A stretch of DNA of 7,718 nt from an uncultured Eubacteriales bacterium (GTDB taxonomy: Bacteria; Bacillota_A; Clostridia; Peptostreptococcales; Anaerovoracaceae): NCBI GenBank assembly GCA_902790885.1, contig CADATR010000079.1, forward strand, positions 1-7,718. Direction: 5' to 3'. Below are positions 1-6,234 of this stretch, piece by piece (position 1 is the first letter of the stretch; the number at the start of each line of letters is the position of its first letter). The notes under the pieces are model-generated. The model had not been told where the DNA came from. It did no database searches and saw only the letters and a program-made list of their open reading frames with translations. The position numbers and the translations under genes were made by a program.

Positions 1-1228
1 TGTCTTCGCCATGTGCGGATGCTCCACCTGGACCAGTTTCAGGCAGACTTTTATTGCCGAGCCTCAGAGTGACACTGATCCGTCCATCACGATCGGTGTA
101 ATAGAACCTCAGACGGGAAGATATGCGGTAAAAGGGAAAGACGAGATCAAAGGCATAGAGCTGGCAAACAGCATCTACAACAATGTTGACGGGTACAAGG
201 TGAATCTCGTAAAGGTCGACACGCAGTCTACCGTAGCAGGCACCGAGACTGCCATAAAGGCGCTCACGGAGATGAAACCTGTTGCCATCATAGGTTCTGC
301 CGGTGAGGCTTCTTCGCTTACGATAGCCGAATATGTGGATGAAGCCGGGATACCGGCAATAACGCCTGCGGCCACAAACCCTCTTATCACACAGAACAGC
401 ACATATTATTTCAGAGCCTGCGTAACAGAATCCCAGATGGGAGAAGGTCTGGCGGAATATGCTGCCAAAGAGCTGGGCTCGGACAGTATCGCCGTAGTCA
501 GCGTCAAAAATGACAGCAGTGTTTCGGCCCTGCTTGAAGGCTTTGACAGCAGGATAAAAAGGATAGCAGGCAAACGGAGCAGAGCAGTAGCTGTGACTGA
601 AGAGATAAGCCCTGTGGAAGAAGATATGAGGAAGGTCCTGACTGAGATCCGCAGAAAGGGCGCCGATGTCTGCTTCGTTTCCATGGGAGCCGAGGAAATG
701 GATATCTTCTTTAGGCTGGCTGAAGAAATGGGCCTTGAGAATGTGACCTTCATGGGCACAAGAAGCTGGGGTGACCCTGCATTCATATCCATGATGGAAA
801 AGCACAAGGATATCAAAGTGGTGTTCCCATATGAATCCGTGCTTACAAAAAACGACGACACCTCTGACACTTATACTGAAGAAGCTCAGAGATTCCAGAT
901 CGAGTATGCAAACAGATACGGTGCCGGCGATACGCCGACGGATAACGCAGCGCTTGCGTACGACTCATACCTGCTCCTTATAAATGCCTTCCATAACGCA
1001 AAATCCACAGATGGAGCAGATATCCGCGAGGCCATGATGAACTTTGATGGGCTCAAGTGCGCAACGGGATCCTTCACGTTCGACGAAACCGGAAACGTAG
1101 TAAGGTCAGTAACACTTTCTACGATCAAGGGCGGCAAGCCTGTAACGGAGTATGTTACAAAGACTGAGGCTGAAGCCAAAGCACTGGAAGATCTCGAGAA
1201 TGTCGTGACTGAGGAAGCCGATAAATGA
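1..1228 (+). CDS. ABC transporter substrate-binding protein, LivJ-like (5' end missing)
   Basis: Binds a small ligand, probably an amino acid, outside the membrane and passes it to an ABC permease. It has the type 1 periplasmic-binding fold of the branched-chain amino acid family. Numbering from the first in-window ATG (position 11), the family opening ITIGVIEPQTG lies at about residues 26-36, IIGSAGEASS at 93-102, IPAITPAATNP at 114-124 and YYFRACVTESQMG at 132-144. A two-lobe body follows, with ALAYDSYLLL near 310. The frame stays open upstream of that ATG and reads VFAMCGCS, which looks like the end of a lipoprotein signal peptide with its lipidated cysteine (MCGC or FAMC). The true start is therefore probably before the window and the ATG at 11 is internal. 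Thirteen bases separate it from the dipeptidase gene, so co-transcription is likely. No permease or ATPase genes are in view, and the ligand cannot be read from sequence. Confidence 0.88.
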   Translation, partial: VFAMCGCSTWTSFRQTFIAEPQSDTDPSITIGVIEPQTGRYAVKGKDEIKGIELANSIYNNVDGYKVNLVKVDTQSTVAGTETAIKALTEMKPVAIIGSAGEASSLTIAEYVDEAGIPAITPAATNPLITQNSTYYFRACVTESQMGEGLAEYAAKELGSDSIAVVSVKNDSSVSALLEGFDSRIKRIAGKRSRAVAVTEEISPVEEDMRKVLTEIRRKGADVCFVSMGAEEMDIFFRLAEEMGLENVTFMGTRSWGDPAFISMMEKHKDIKVVFPYESVLTKNDDTSDTYTEEAQRFQIEYANRYGAGDTPTDNAALAYDSYLLLINAFHNAKSTDGADIREAMMNFDGLKCATGSFTFDETGNVVRSVTLSTIKGGKPVTEYVTKTEAEAKALEDLENVVTEEADK

Positions 1229-1229
1229 T

Positions 1230-1235
1230 AAGGAG
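1230..1235 (+). promoter_or_regulatory. Ribosome binding site of pepV
   Basis: AAGGAG lies six bases before the ATG at 1242, in the short gap after the binding-protein stop codon. It fixes the pepV start. Confidence 0.8.
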
Positions 1236-1241
1236 AAAAAC

Positions 1242-2675
1242 ATGGGATATCTTGAAAGGATAGACGCCTATAAAGACGATATGCTTAAGGCTCTTGCAGA
1301 GTCTGTTTCGAAACCGAGTGTAAAAGCGGATCCCGTAAAAACAAAGGACGGGGAGCTGCTGCCATTCGGACAGGGCGTACATGAGGCGCTCATCGACATG
1401 CTCGAGAGGGGCAAAGCGCTTGGCTTTGATACATACAATGATGACAATTACGCCGGACACATAGAGTGGAAGTCGGAAAACGGCGGCGATGAGTATTTCG
1501 GAATAGTAGGTCATCTTGATGTGGTGCCTGTCGACAGCGGCTGGGCAACAGACCCGTTCGAGATGACAGACAAGGGCGACGGCTTTGTTTACGGCAGAGG
1601 AACATCTGATGACAAAGGCCCTGTAGTGGCAGCTCTTTATGCCCTCAAGGCGCTGAAAGACGAAGGCCTTAAACCTAAGATGAACGTCAGGCTCGTGCTT
1701 GGACTCGATGAGGAGACCGGACACATAAGCGCAGAGCATTATACTGAAAACTGCGGACATCCTTTTATGGGCTTCACCCCGGATGCTGATTTTCCGCTTG
1801 TAAACGGCGAAATGGGCATTCTGGTGTTTGAGCTCGCAAGGAAGTTCTCATCAAAGCCGGGCAAGGATGATCTCAGGCTGACCAGACTCGAGGGAGGCAC
1901 GGCCCACAACGCGGTGCCGGCATATGCCAAGGCAGTGATCGCCGGAAACAAAAACCAGTACGGTCTCATAGCTGACAGGGCCAAGCTCTTCTGCGAGGAG
2001 ACCGGCTACAGACTGAACGTCAGGAAGCAGGGAACATCACTTGTTGTGGAAGCCTTTGGAGAAGCCGCACACGGAGCTCATCCTGACCTCGGCCTCAACG
2101 CTGTGAGCATACTCATGGCTTTCCTGGGTAATATAAGCTTTGCCAATGAGGAACTCAATGAGTTCACGGCATTCTACAATGACAGTATCGGATTCGATCT
2201 TCACGGCGAGCGCATGGGATGCTTTTTTGAAGACGGTCCGTCAGGCCCATTGATTTTTAACGTCGGAGTCGCTAATATTAATGAGGATATAGCATCAGTC
2301 ACAGTCAATATCAGATATCCTGTAAGCTATACCGACAGACAGGTGCTTGAGGGCATAGAATCGGTCCTCGGGGGAAGCCCGGTAGGTATAGTTACCAGGA
2401 TGGTGCAGGAGCCTCTGTACAAGGATCTTGACGATCCTATGGTAATAGAGTACATGAAGGCGTATACTGATGAGACAGGCGACAGCGATGCTGAGCCTAT
2501 GACCATCGGAGGCGGTACTTACGCCAAGATGTTCAATAACATACTTGCCTTCGGGGCAGCGTTCCCTGAAGACGAAAACACGATGCACCAGGCAGACGAA
2601 AAGTTCAGCATAAACTCGTTCATGAAAATGGCGCGCGTATATGCAAGAGCTGTTGAATCTATCTGCTGCGAATAA
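1242..2675 (+). CDS. pepV: Dipeptidase PepV, M20A metallopeptidase
   Basis: Cytoplasmic di-zinc aminopeptidase that cleaves dipeptides, and in this family some tripeptides, to free amino acids. At 477 residues it has the usual PepV length. The whole M20 signature is present: GHLDVVP with zinc ligand H91, GRGTSDDKG with bridging D123, LDEETG with catalytic E157 and zinc ligand E158, TPDAD with D181, and MHQADE with H449. All match Lactobacillus PepV residues by constant spacing or motif. The lid-domain HGAHP at 277-281 supplies the histidine (H277) that contacts substrate in the family. There is no signal peptide. The start is set by AAGGAG six bases upstream. It follows the binding-protein gene by 13 bases, which suggests peptide or amino-acid uptake coupled to breakdown. 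Related M20 enzymes (carnosinase, Xaa-His dipeptidase) share the fold, but the length and motif set favour PepV. Confidence 0.93.
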   Translation: MGYLERIDAYKDDMLKALAESVSKPSVKADPVKTKDGELLPFGQGVHEALIDMLERGKALGFDTYNDDNYAGHIEWKSENGGDEYFGIVGHLDVVPVDSGWATDPFEMTDKGDGFVYGRGTSDDKGPVVAALYALKALKDEGLKPKMNVRLVLGLDEETGHISAEHYTENCGHPFMGFTPDADFPLVNGEMGILVFELARKFSSKPGKDDLRLTRLEGGTAHNAVPAYAKAVIAGNKNQYGLIADRAKLFCEETGYRLNVRKQGTSLVVEAFGEAAHGAHPDLGLNAVSILMAFLGNISFANEELNEFTAFYNDSIGFDLHGERMGCFFEDGPSGPLIFNVGVANINEDIASVTVNIRYPVSYTDRQVLEGIESVLGGSPVGIVTRMVQEPLYKDLDDPMVIEYMKAYTDETGDSDAEPMTIGGGTYAKMFNNILAFGAAFPEDENTMHQADEKFSINSFMKMARVYARAVESICCE

Positions 2676-2698
2676 GCGCCGCTAAGCGGCATTCAACA
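2651..2698 (+). repeat. Nested inverted repeats across the pepV stop codon
   Basis: An outer perfect 8-bp pair, TGTTGAAT (2651-2658) with ATTCAACA (2691-2698), encloses an inner 5-bp pair, GCCGC (2678-2682) with GCGGC (2686-2690), around a TAA loop. The pepV stop (2673-2675) lies between the outer arm and the inner hairpin. No T-run follows, so it is not a standard intrinsic terminator. It could protect the 3' end of the upstream mRNA, be a weak terminator, or be chance. Confidence 0.4.
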
Positions 2699-2706
2699 AT
2701 CAAATC

Positions 2707-2833
2707 TGTTTCAGGGCGTGGTGAAAGTCCACACCGGCGGTGATCGCAGATGGCAGTCTGCGTAAGTCCGCGAGCCGCATGGCCGAACCGGTGAGATTCC
2801 GGTACCGACGGTATAGTCCGGATGGAAGAAACA
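2707..2833 (+). promoter_or_regulatory. FMN riboswitch aptamer (RFN element)
   Basis: Senses flavin mononucleotide in the nascent RNA and turns off downstream riboflavin genes when FMN is plentiful. The closing stem P1 is a perfect 6-bp pair, TGTTTC (2707-2712) with GAAACA (2828-2833). The conserved RFN blocks occur in order: AGGGCG, GGTGAAAGTCC, ACCGGCGGTGAT, AGTCCGCGAGC, then ACCGGTGAGATTCCGGT, ACCGACGGTATAGTCCGGATG and GAAGA. The aptamer looks complete and undamaged. It lies 107 bases before ribU, the expected target. I could not identify a convincing promoter; any promoter would have to lie in the 3' end of pepV or the 31 bases after it. Confidence 0.96.
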
Positions 2834-2859
2834 ACATTGCAAAAAAGTATTTGTGATGA

Positions 2860-2886
2860 AATGGCCTTGACCTTATCAAGGCCATT
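2860..2886 (+). terminator. Probable riboswitch expression platform, intrinsic-terminator-like hairpin
   Basis: AATGGCCTTGA (2860-2870) pairs perfectly with TCAAGGCCATT (2876-2886) around a CCTTA loop, 27 bases after the aptamer ends. The position and strength fit the regulated terminator of an FMN riboswitch. The following TATTAATG is only partly T-rich, so termination may be weak or aided by factors. I found no strong antiterminator pairing by eye. Confidence 0.6.
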
Positions 2887-2925
2887 ATTAATGCCTGACA
2901 GATTCCACCCGTTCATGATATCGAA

Positions 2926-2932
2926 AAGGAGG
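2926..2932 (+). promoter_or_regulatory. Ribosome binding site of ribU
   Basis: AAGGAGG is a near-perfect Shine-Dalgarno sequence eight bases before the ATG at 2941. It is the strongest such site in the window and fixes the ribU start. Confidence 0.85.
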
Positions 2933-2940
2933 AATGTGTT

Positions 2941-3510
2941 ATGAACAACAACAGTATGTCTACAGCCAAACTGGCAAAGCTCGCAATGATGACAGCGGTA
3001 TCGCTGGTACTGCTCTTTATCGTAAGGCTCCCGTGGCCGCCGGCTCCGTTCCTGGTATATGATCCGGCAGATGTGCCTATCTACATCACGGCCTTCGCCT
3101 TCGGTCCTGCAGAGGGACTCATCGTGACCCTTATAGTCTGCCTTCTTCAGGCATTCGGACTCGGAGGAGACGGATTCTACGGATTCATCATGCACTTTGT
3201 CGCGACAGGAATAGTCGCTGTTGTCATCGGCATGATGTATAAAAACAACAAGACAAAGAAGACAGCCATAAAGGCGCTTGTCGTCGGAGTGATAGTGACC
3301 GTGATAATCATGTGCATCATGAATCTCATCGTTACTCCTGCGTACATGGGAGCTCCGAGATCAGCGGTCCTCGCCATGCTTCCGACAGTCATAATCCCGT
3401 TCAACCTGGTAAAGGCCGGTGCGAACTCGCTGCTCACGGCACTGCTCTATAAGAGGCTGTCCGGTCTGCTTCACGGAAGCGGACAAACCGTAAAGCATGA
3501 AAGCATTTGA
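2941..3510 (+). CDS. ribU: Riboflavin ECF transporter substrate-binding subunit RibU
   Basis: Membrane S-component that binds riboflavin and works with a shared energizing module (EcfA, EcfA', EcfT), which is not encoded here. The 189 residues match the family size and form about six hydrophobic helices: roughly 12-30, 42-58, 60-72, 78-99, 110-132 and 143-172. The RibU pattern is clear. An alanine/small-residue first helix (AKLAKLAMMTAV) is followed by YDPADVPIYITAFAFGPAEGL at 40-60, a glycine-rich stretch with FYGFIMHFVATG at about 79-90, and a final PFNLVKAGANSLLTALLYKRLS at 153-174. The FMN riboswitch just upstream independently supports riboflavin as substrate and predicts repression when flavin is plentiful. 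The 3' end overlaps tsaE by 14 bases. The hydrophilic tail after residue 175 is short and not conserved as far as I know. Confidence 0.94.
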   Translation: MNNNSMSTAKLAKLAMMTAVSLVLLFIVRLPWPPAPFLVYDPADVPIYITAFAFGPAEGLIVTLIVCLLQAFGLGGDGFYGFIMHFVATGIVAVVIGMMYKNNKTKKTAIKALVVGVIVTVIIMCIMNLIVTPAYMGAPRSAVLAMLPTVIIPFNLVKAGANSLLTALLYKRLSGLLHGSGQTVKHESI

Positions 3511-3928
3511 TAAACACATATTATTACTGAAAAATGAAGAGGACACCCGCGCCCTGGGGCTTCGCATAGCCGAAGCCCTTGAGCCGGGTGACATTGTCGC
3601 GCTGGTCGGAGACCTGGGCACGGGAAAGACAGCGCTGACAAAATACATAGCTGAAGGGCTGGGTATCAGGGAAGAGATAAACAGTCCTACTTTTACTATT
3701 GTAAAGGAGTACAGGAGCGGAAGGCTGCCGTTGTATCACTTTGATGTTTACAGGCTCGGCAGCGGCGAGGAACTCCTGGATATAGGAGCCGAAGAGATGC
3801 TCGAGGGAGACGGAGCCTGCGTCATAGAATGGGCTGACATCGTTGCAGATGTGCTGCCTGATGACGCCATGGCCATACGCCTTGAGTACGCGGCAAATGA
3901 AGGGGAGCGCACAGCTGAATTTCTGTAA
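3497..3928 (+). CDS. tsaE: tRNA t6A biosynthesis ATPase TsaE
   Basis: P-loop ATPase that binds the TsaB-TsaD complex and is needed for repeated cycles of threonylcarbamoyladenosine (t6A37) formation on tRNAs reading ANN codons. Visible motifs are Walker A GDLGTGKT at 38-45, the family-specific SPTFTIVKEY at 63-72, HFDVYRL at 81-87 and the conserved IEW at 110-112. The length of 143 residues is typical, slightly short at the C-terminus. The ATG at 3497 lies inside the last codons of ribU, giving a 14-base overlap; it keeps the usual N-terminal region (EEDTRALGLRIAEAL) and no better start is visible downstream. The Shine-Dalgarno signal is poor, so translation may depend on ribosomes finishing ribU. 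tsaB follows after five bases. Confidence 0.94.
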   Translation: MKAFDKHILLLKNEEDTRALGLRIAEALEPGDIVALVGDLGTGKTALTKYIAEGLGIREEINSPTFTIVKEYRSGRLPLYHFDVYRLGSGEELLDIGAEEMLEGDGACVIEWADIVADVLPDDAMAIRLEYAANEGERTAEFL

Positions 3929-3933
3929 GGGAT

Positions 3934-4713
3934 ATGAAGATACTTGCTATAGAGACTACAGGTAAATACGGTTCGGCGTCGGTCATAGATGAGACCGGCC
4001 GCATTTTCAGTGCCTCTTCATCAGAGGAGATGAACCATCTCAGGGGAATGATAGGCCTGATCGATGATGCTCTGCACGAAGCGGGCATCACAAAGAACGA
4101 GCTTACTCATGTCGCCGCTTCAGCCGGCCCGGGGTCCTTCACGGGAATCAGGATAGGCGTAACTACTGCGCGCGTCATGTCTCAGATGCTGGGGATACCG
4201 TGCATCGCTGTGTCAACGCTCGCGGCCATGGCGGCAGGGGCGCTTGACAGCGCGATCAGCTGCGGAGCGCTGTATGTGGTGCCTGTCATCAACGCCAGAA
4301 GGCACCAGACATACGCCGGAGTCTATGAGGCCGTCTTTACGACAGATCATTCACAGAGCTTGGCGGTCAATGTAATGGAAGAGAAGCAGTACATGATAGA
4401 AGATCTGCTGGCTGAGCTTAAAGAGAGAATGAGCAGGCAGAGCGGAGCAGTCGCTTTCTTTACCGGCGACGGCATCGACGCGTACGGCAGCATCATCGAA
4501 AGCAGTCTGCCTGAAGGCTCATATGTGTTCGCGGACGAAGAGCACAGATACCAGCATTCGGCGTCCGTTGCAGAAGAAGCGCTCAGAAAGGCTGCCGCGG
4601 GAGATGTGCTTGCGTATAATGAACTCATGCCTGAGTACATGCGCCTCGCGGAGGCGGAGCAGCGGCTCAGGGCTGGTACGCTGAGCGACAGGATAAAGCA
4701 GCCTTCGAAGTAA
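3934..4713 (+). CDS. tsaB: tRNA t6A biosynthesis protein TsaB
   Basis: Inactive ASKHA-fold paralogue of TsaD that dimerizes with TsaD and provides the docking platform in the t6A complex. The N-terminus MKILAIETTG is the family hallmark. GPGSFTGIRIG lies at 65-75, INARRHQTYAG at 119-129 and PEYMRLAEAE at 233-242. The HxxxH metal motif of TsaD is absent, as expected for TsaB. At 259 residues it is somewhat longer than the usual 220-240; the added length seems to be in the middle segment (about 130-210) and a short tail after the last motif. The start is five bases after the tsaE stop. A short AAGGG spans the junction unusually close to the ATG, so coupling to tsaE is likely. rimI follows after 19 bases. 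Confidence 0.94.
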   Translation: MKILAIETTGKYGSASVIDETGRIFSASSSEEMNHLRGMIGLIDDALHEAGITKNELTHVAASAGPGSFTGIRIGVTTARVMSQMLGIPCIAVSTLAAMAAGALDSAISCGALYVVPVINARRHQTYAGVYEAVFTTDHSQSLAVNVMEEKQYMIEDLLAELKERMSRQSGAVAFFTGDGIDAYGSIIESSLPEGSYVFADEEHRYQHSASVAEEALRKAAAGDVLAYNELMPEYMRLAEAEQRLRAGTLSDRIKQPSK

Positions 4714-4732
4714 AAAGAAAGCCGGTACGGAT

Positions 4733-5218
4733 ATGAACGAAGAGATCATCATAAGACAGGCGAAGCTTTACGATGTGCCTGCCATGGCGCGCATCGAGAG
4801 GGATTCCTTTGAATCTCCGTGGAGCGCTGAAGAAATAACAAAAGACGTCACCTCCGGAGGCAGCGTCTATGTGGCTGTTGCGGAGTGCGGCGGCGAAAAA
4901 GCCGGCTACGGCGAGATCCGCATGGTCGCCGGAGAGGCACAGATATACAACATAGCCATAGCTCCTGAGTTCAGGAGAAAAGGCATAGGCGAAGAGCTGC
5001 TCCGCCACATGATAGAAAAGGCCGAATCTGACGGATGCGGGCTTGCAACGCTTGAGGTAAGAGGCAGCAATAAAGCGGCGATGGAGCTCTATACAAAGCT
5101 CGGTTTCCGGGAAGTCGGACGCCGCAGGGGTTATTACTCAAAGGGAGGAGAGGATGCCGTGCTGATGGACCTTGACCTCCGCAAAGTCGAAGTAGAAGTA
5201 GAGATAGAAACGCTATGA
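4733..5218 (+). CDS. rimI: Ribosomal protein S18 alanine N-acetyltransferase RimI (GNAT)
   Basis: Acetyl-CoA-dependent N-terminal acetyltransferase; the known substrate in enterobacteria is the N-terminal alanine of ribosomal protein S18. The GNAT fold is clear: [16 protein letters not shown] at the N-terminus, FESPWSAEE at 26-34, the substrate-side strand [19 protein letters not shown] at 72-90 with the acetyl-CoA pyrophosphate loop RRKGIG, and [20 protein letters not shown] at 106-125. E108 and Y120 match the proposed base and acid (E103, Y115 in Salmonella RimI) with identical spacing. GRRRGYY at 129-135 is also typical. After the normal end, near residue 149, there is an extra acidic VEVEVEIE tail. 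The gene sits between tsaB and tsaD, the usual Firmicute arrangement, and overlaps tsaD by ATGA. The Shine-Dalgarno signal is weak. The exact substrate in this organism is inferred. Confidence 0.9.
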   Translation: MNEEIIIRQAKLYDVPAMARIERDSFESPWSAEEITKDVTSGGSVYVAVAECGGEKAGYGEIRMVAGEAQIYNIAIAPEFRRKGIGEELLRHMIEKAESDGCGLATLEVRGSNKAAMELYTKLGFREVGRRRGYYSKGGEDAVLMDLDLRKVEVEVEIETL

Positions 5219-6231
5219 AAGACGGGAGATTCCTTACACTCGGAATAGAGACAAGCTGTGATGAAACAGCAGCCTCGGTGGTTGCCGACGGCCGCTTTGT
5301 TATGAGCAATGTCATAAGCTCCCAGGTAGACATACATACGGCATACGGCGGAGTAGTGCCCGAGATAGCCTCGAGGAAGCACCTCGAGCGCATCAACGAT
5401 GTTATCGGAAAGGCGCTTGATGATGCCGGAGTGGGCACCGGAGAGATAGATCTCATAGGCGTAACATACGGACCGGGGCTGGTAGGCGCTCTCCTGATAG
5501 GCGTGGCGGCCGCCAAGGCGATGGCTTACGCGTGCGACATACCTCTTGTGGGAGTGAATCACATGCACGGGCATATTGCGGCCAACTATCTTGAGCACCC
5601 GCAGCTTGAGCCTCCGTTCATGGCGCTCATAGTATCGGGCGGGCACACGGAGATAGTGAATGTTCCGGCCTACAACAGCTGCGAAAAGCTCGGAGGCACG
5701 CGCGATGACGCAGCGGGCGAAGCCTTTGATAAGGTGGCAAGAGTGATAGGACTCGGCTACCCGGGCGGCCCTAAGATAGACAAAGCCGCTAAGGAGGGTG
5801 ACGCGGAAAGCATCGCCTTCAAGCGTGTTTACCTTGAGCAGGGAAGCCTCGATTTCAGCTTTTCCGGGCTCAAGACACAGGCCCTCAACTACCTCAACCA
5901 GGAGAGACAGGCAGGCAGGGAGATAAACGTGAACGATGTGGCCGCGAGCTTCCAGGAAGCCGTAGTGGAGGTCATAGCAGATAAAGCCGTAATGGCTGCT
6001 CAGAAATACGGACAGAAGCGTATTGTGATGGCCGGCGGCGTCGCGTCCAATTCGAGGCTCAGAGCCCTGATGGCGGAAAAGGCCGGAAGCGCGGGCATCG
6101 ATGTTCTCAAGCCGAGCCCTGTGCTCTGCACGGACAACGGGGCCATGATAGCTTCTGCCGCATATTACGCGTACAGATCGGGAGCGGAGTCCGACCTCGG
6201 ACTTGACGCTGTTCCGGGACTGGAGTTCTAG
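5215..6231 (+). CDS. tsaD: tRNA N6-adenosine threonylcarbamoyltransferase TsaD
   Basis: Catalytic subunit that transfers the threonylcarbamoyl group from threonylcarbamoyl-AMP to A37 of ANN-decoding tRNAs, acting with TsaB and TsaE. The length of 338 residues is standard. Motifs are [13 protein letters not shown] at 10-22, [14 protein letters not shown] at 45-58, [12 protein letters not shown] at 85-96, the metal-binding NHMHGH with H116 and H120, SGGHTE at 141-146, GEAFDKVAR at 168-176, FSFSGLKT at 214-221, GGVASNS at 274-280 and CTDNGAMIA at 305-313 with the third metal ligand D307. All active-site residues I can check are present. The start overlaps the rimI stop as ATGA, so translation is likely coupled, and no separate ribosome binding site is evident. 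The ABC-F start is three bases after its TAG stop. TsaC, which makes the substrate, is not in this window. Confidence 0.96.
   Translation: MKDGRFLTLGIETSCDETAASVVADGRFVMSNVISSQVDIHTAYGGVVPEIASRKHLERINDVIGKALDDAGVGTGEIDLIGVTYGPGLVGALLIGVAAAKAMAYACDIPLVGVNHMHGHIAANYLEHPQLEPPFMALIVSGGHTEIVNVPAYNSCEKLGGTRDDAAGEAFDKVARVIGLGYPGGPKIDKAAKEGDAESIAFKRVYLEQGSLDFSFSGLKTQALNYLNQERQAGREINVNDVAASFQEAVVEVIADKAVMAAQKYGQKRIVMAGGVASNSRLRALMAEKAGSAGIDVLKPSPVLCTDNGAMIASAAYYAYRSGAESDLGLDAVPGLEF
6222..6225 (+). promoter_or_regulatory. Ribosome binding site of the ABC-F gene
   Basis: GGAG lies nine bases before the ATG at 6235, inside the last codons of tsaD. It supports this start. Confidence 0.5.
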
Positions 6232-6234
6232 ACG

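Noticed and set aside
11..13. ATG at 11 as the true start of the binding-protein gene
   Set aside because: The frame is open upstream to the window edge, no ribosome binding site is visible in the few upstream bases, and starting here would remove the hydrophobic part of the expected lipoprotein signal peptide.
1155..1760. A - strand open frame of 201 codons opposite the SBP/pepV junction
   Set aside because: It spans the end of one real gene and the start of another in antisense. No ribosome binding site or family resemblance is visible.
2678..2690. GCCGC-TAA-GCGGC as a conventional Rho-independent terminator for pepV
   Set aside because: The stem is only five pairs and is followed by ATTCAACAATC with no T-run. 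It is recorded as part of an inverted repeat instead.
2659..3195. A - strand open frame of 178 codons across the riboswitch and ribU
   Set aside because: It runs antisense through a highly conserved structured RNA and through RibU, and its translation is Arg/Cys/His-rich without recognisable motifs.
3448..3453. TATAAG inside ribU as a -10 box for a promoter driving tsaE
   Set aside because: No TTGACA-like -35 box lies at the right distance, and the bases are constrained by RibU codons (LLYKRLS). An internal promoter remains possible but is not supported by this.
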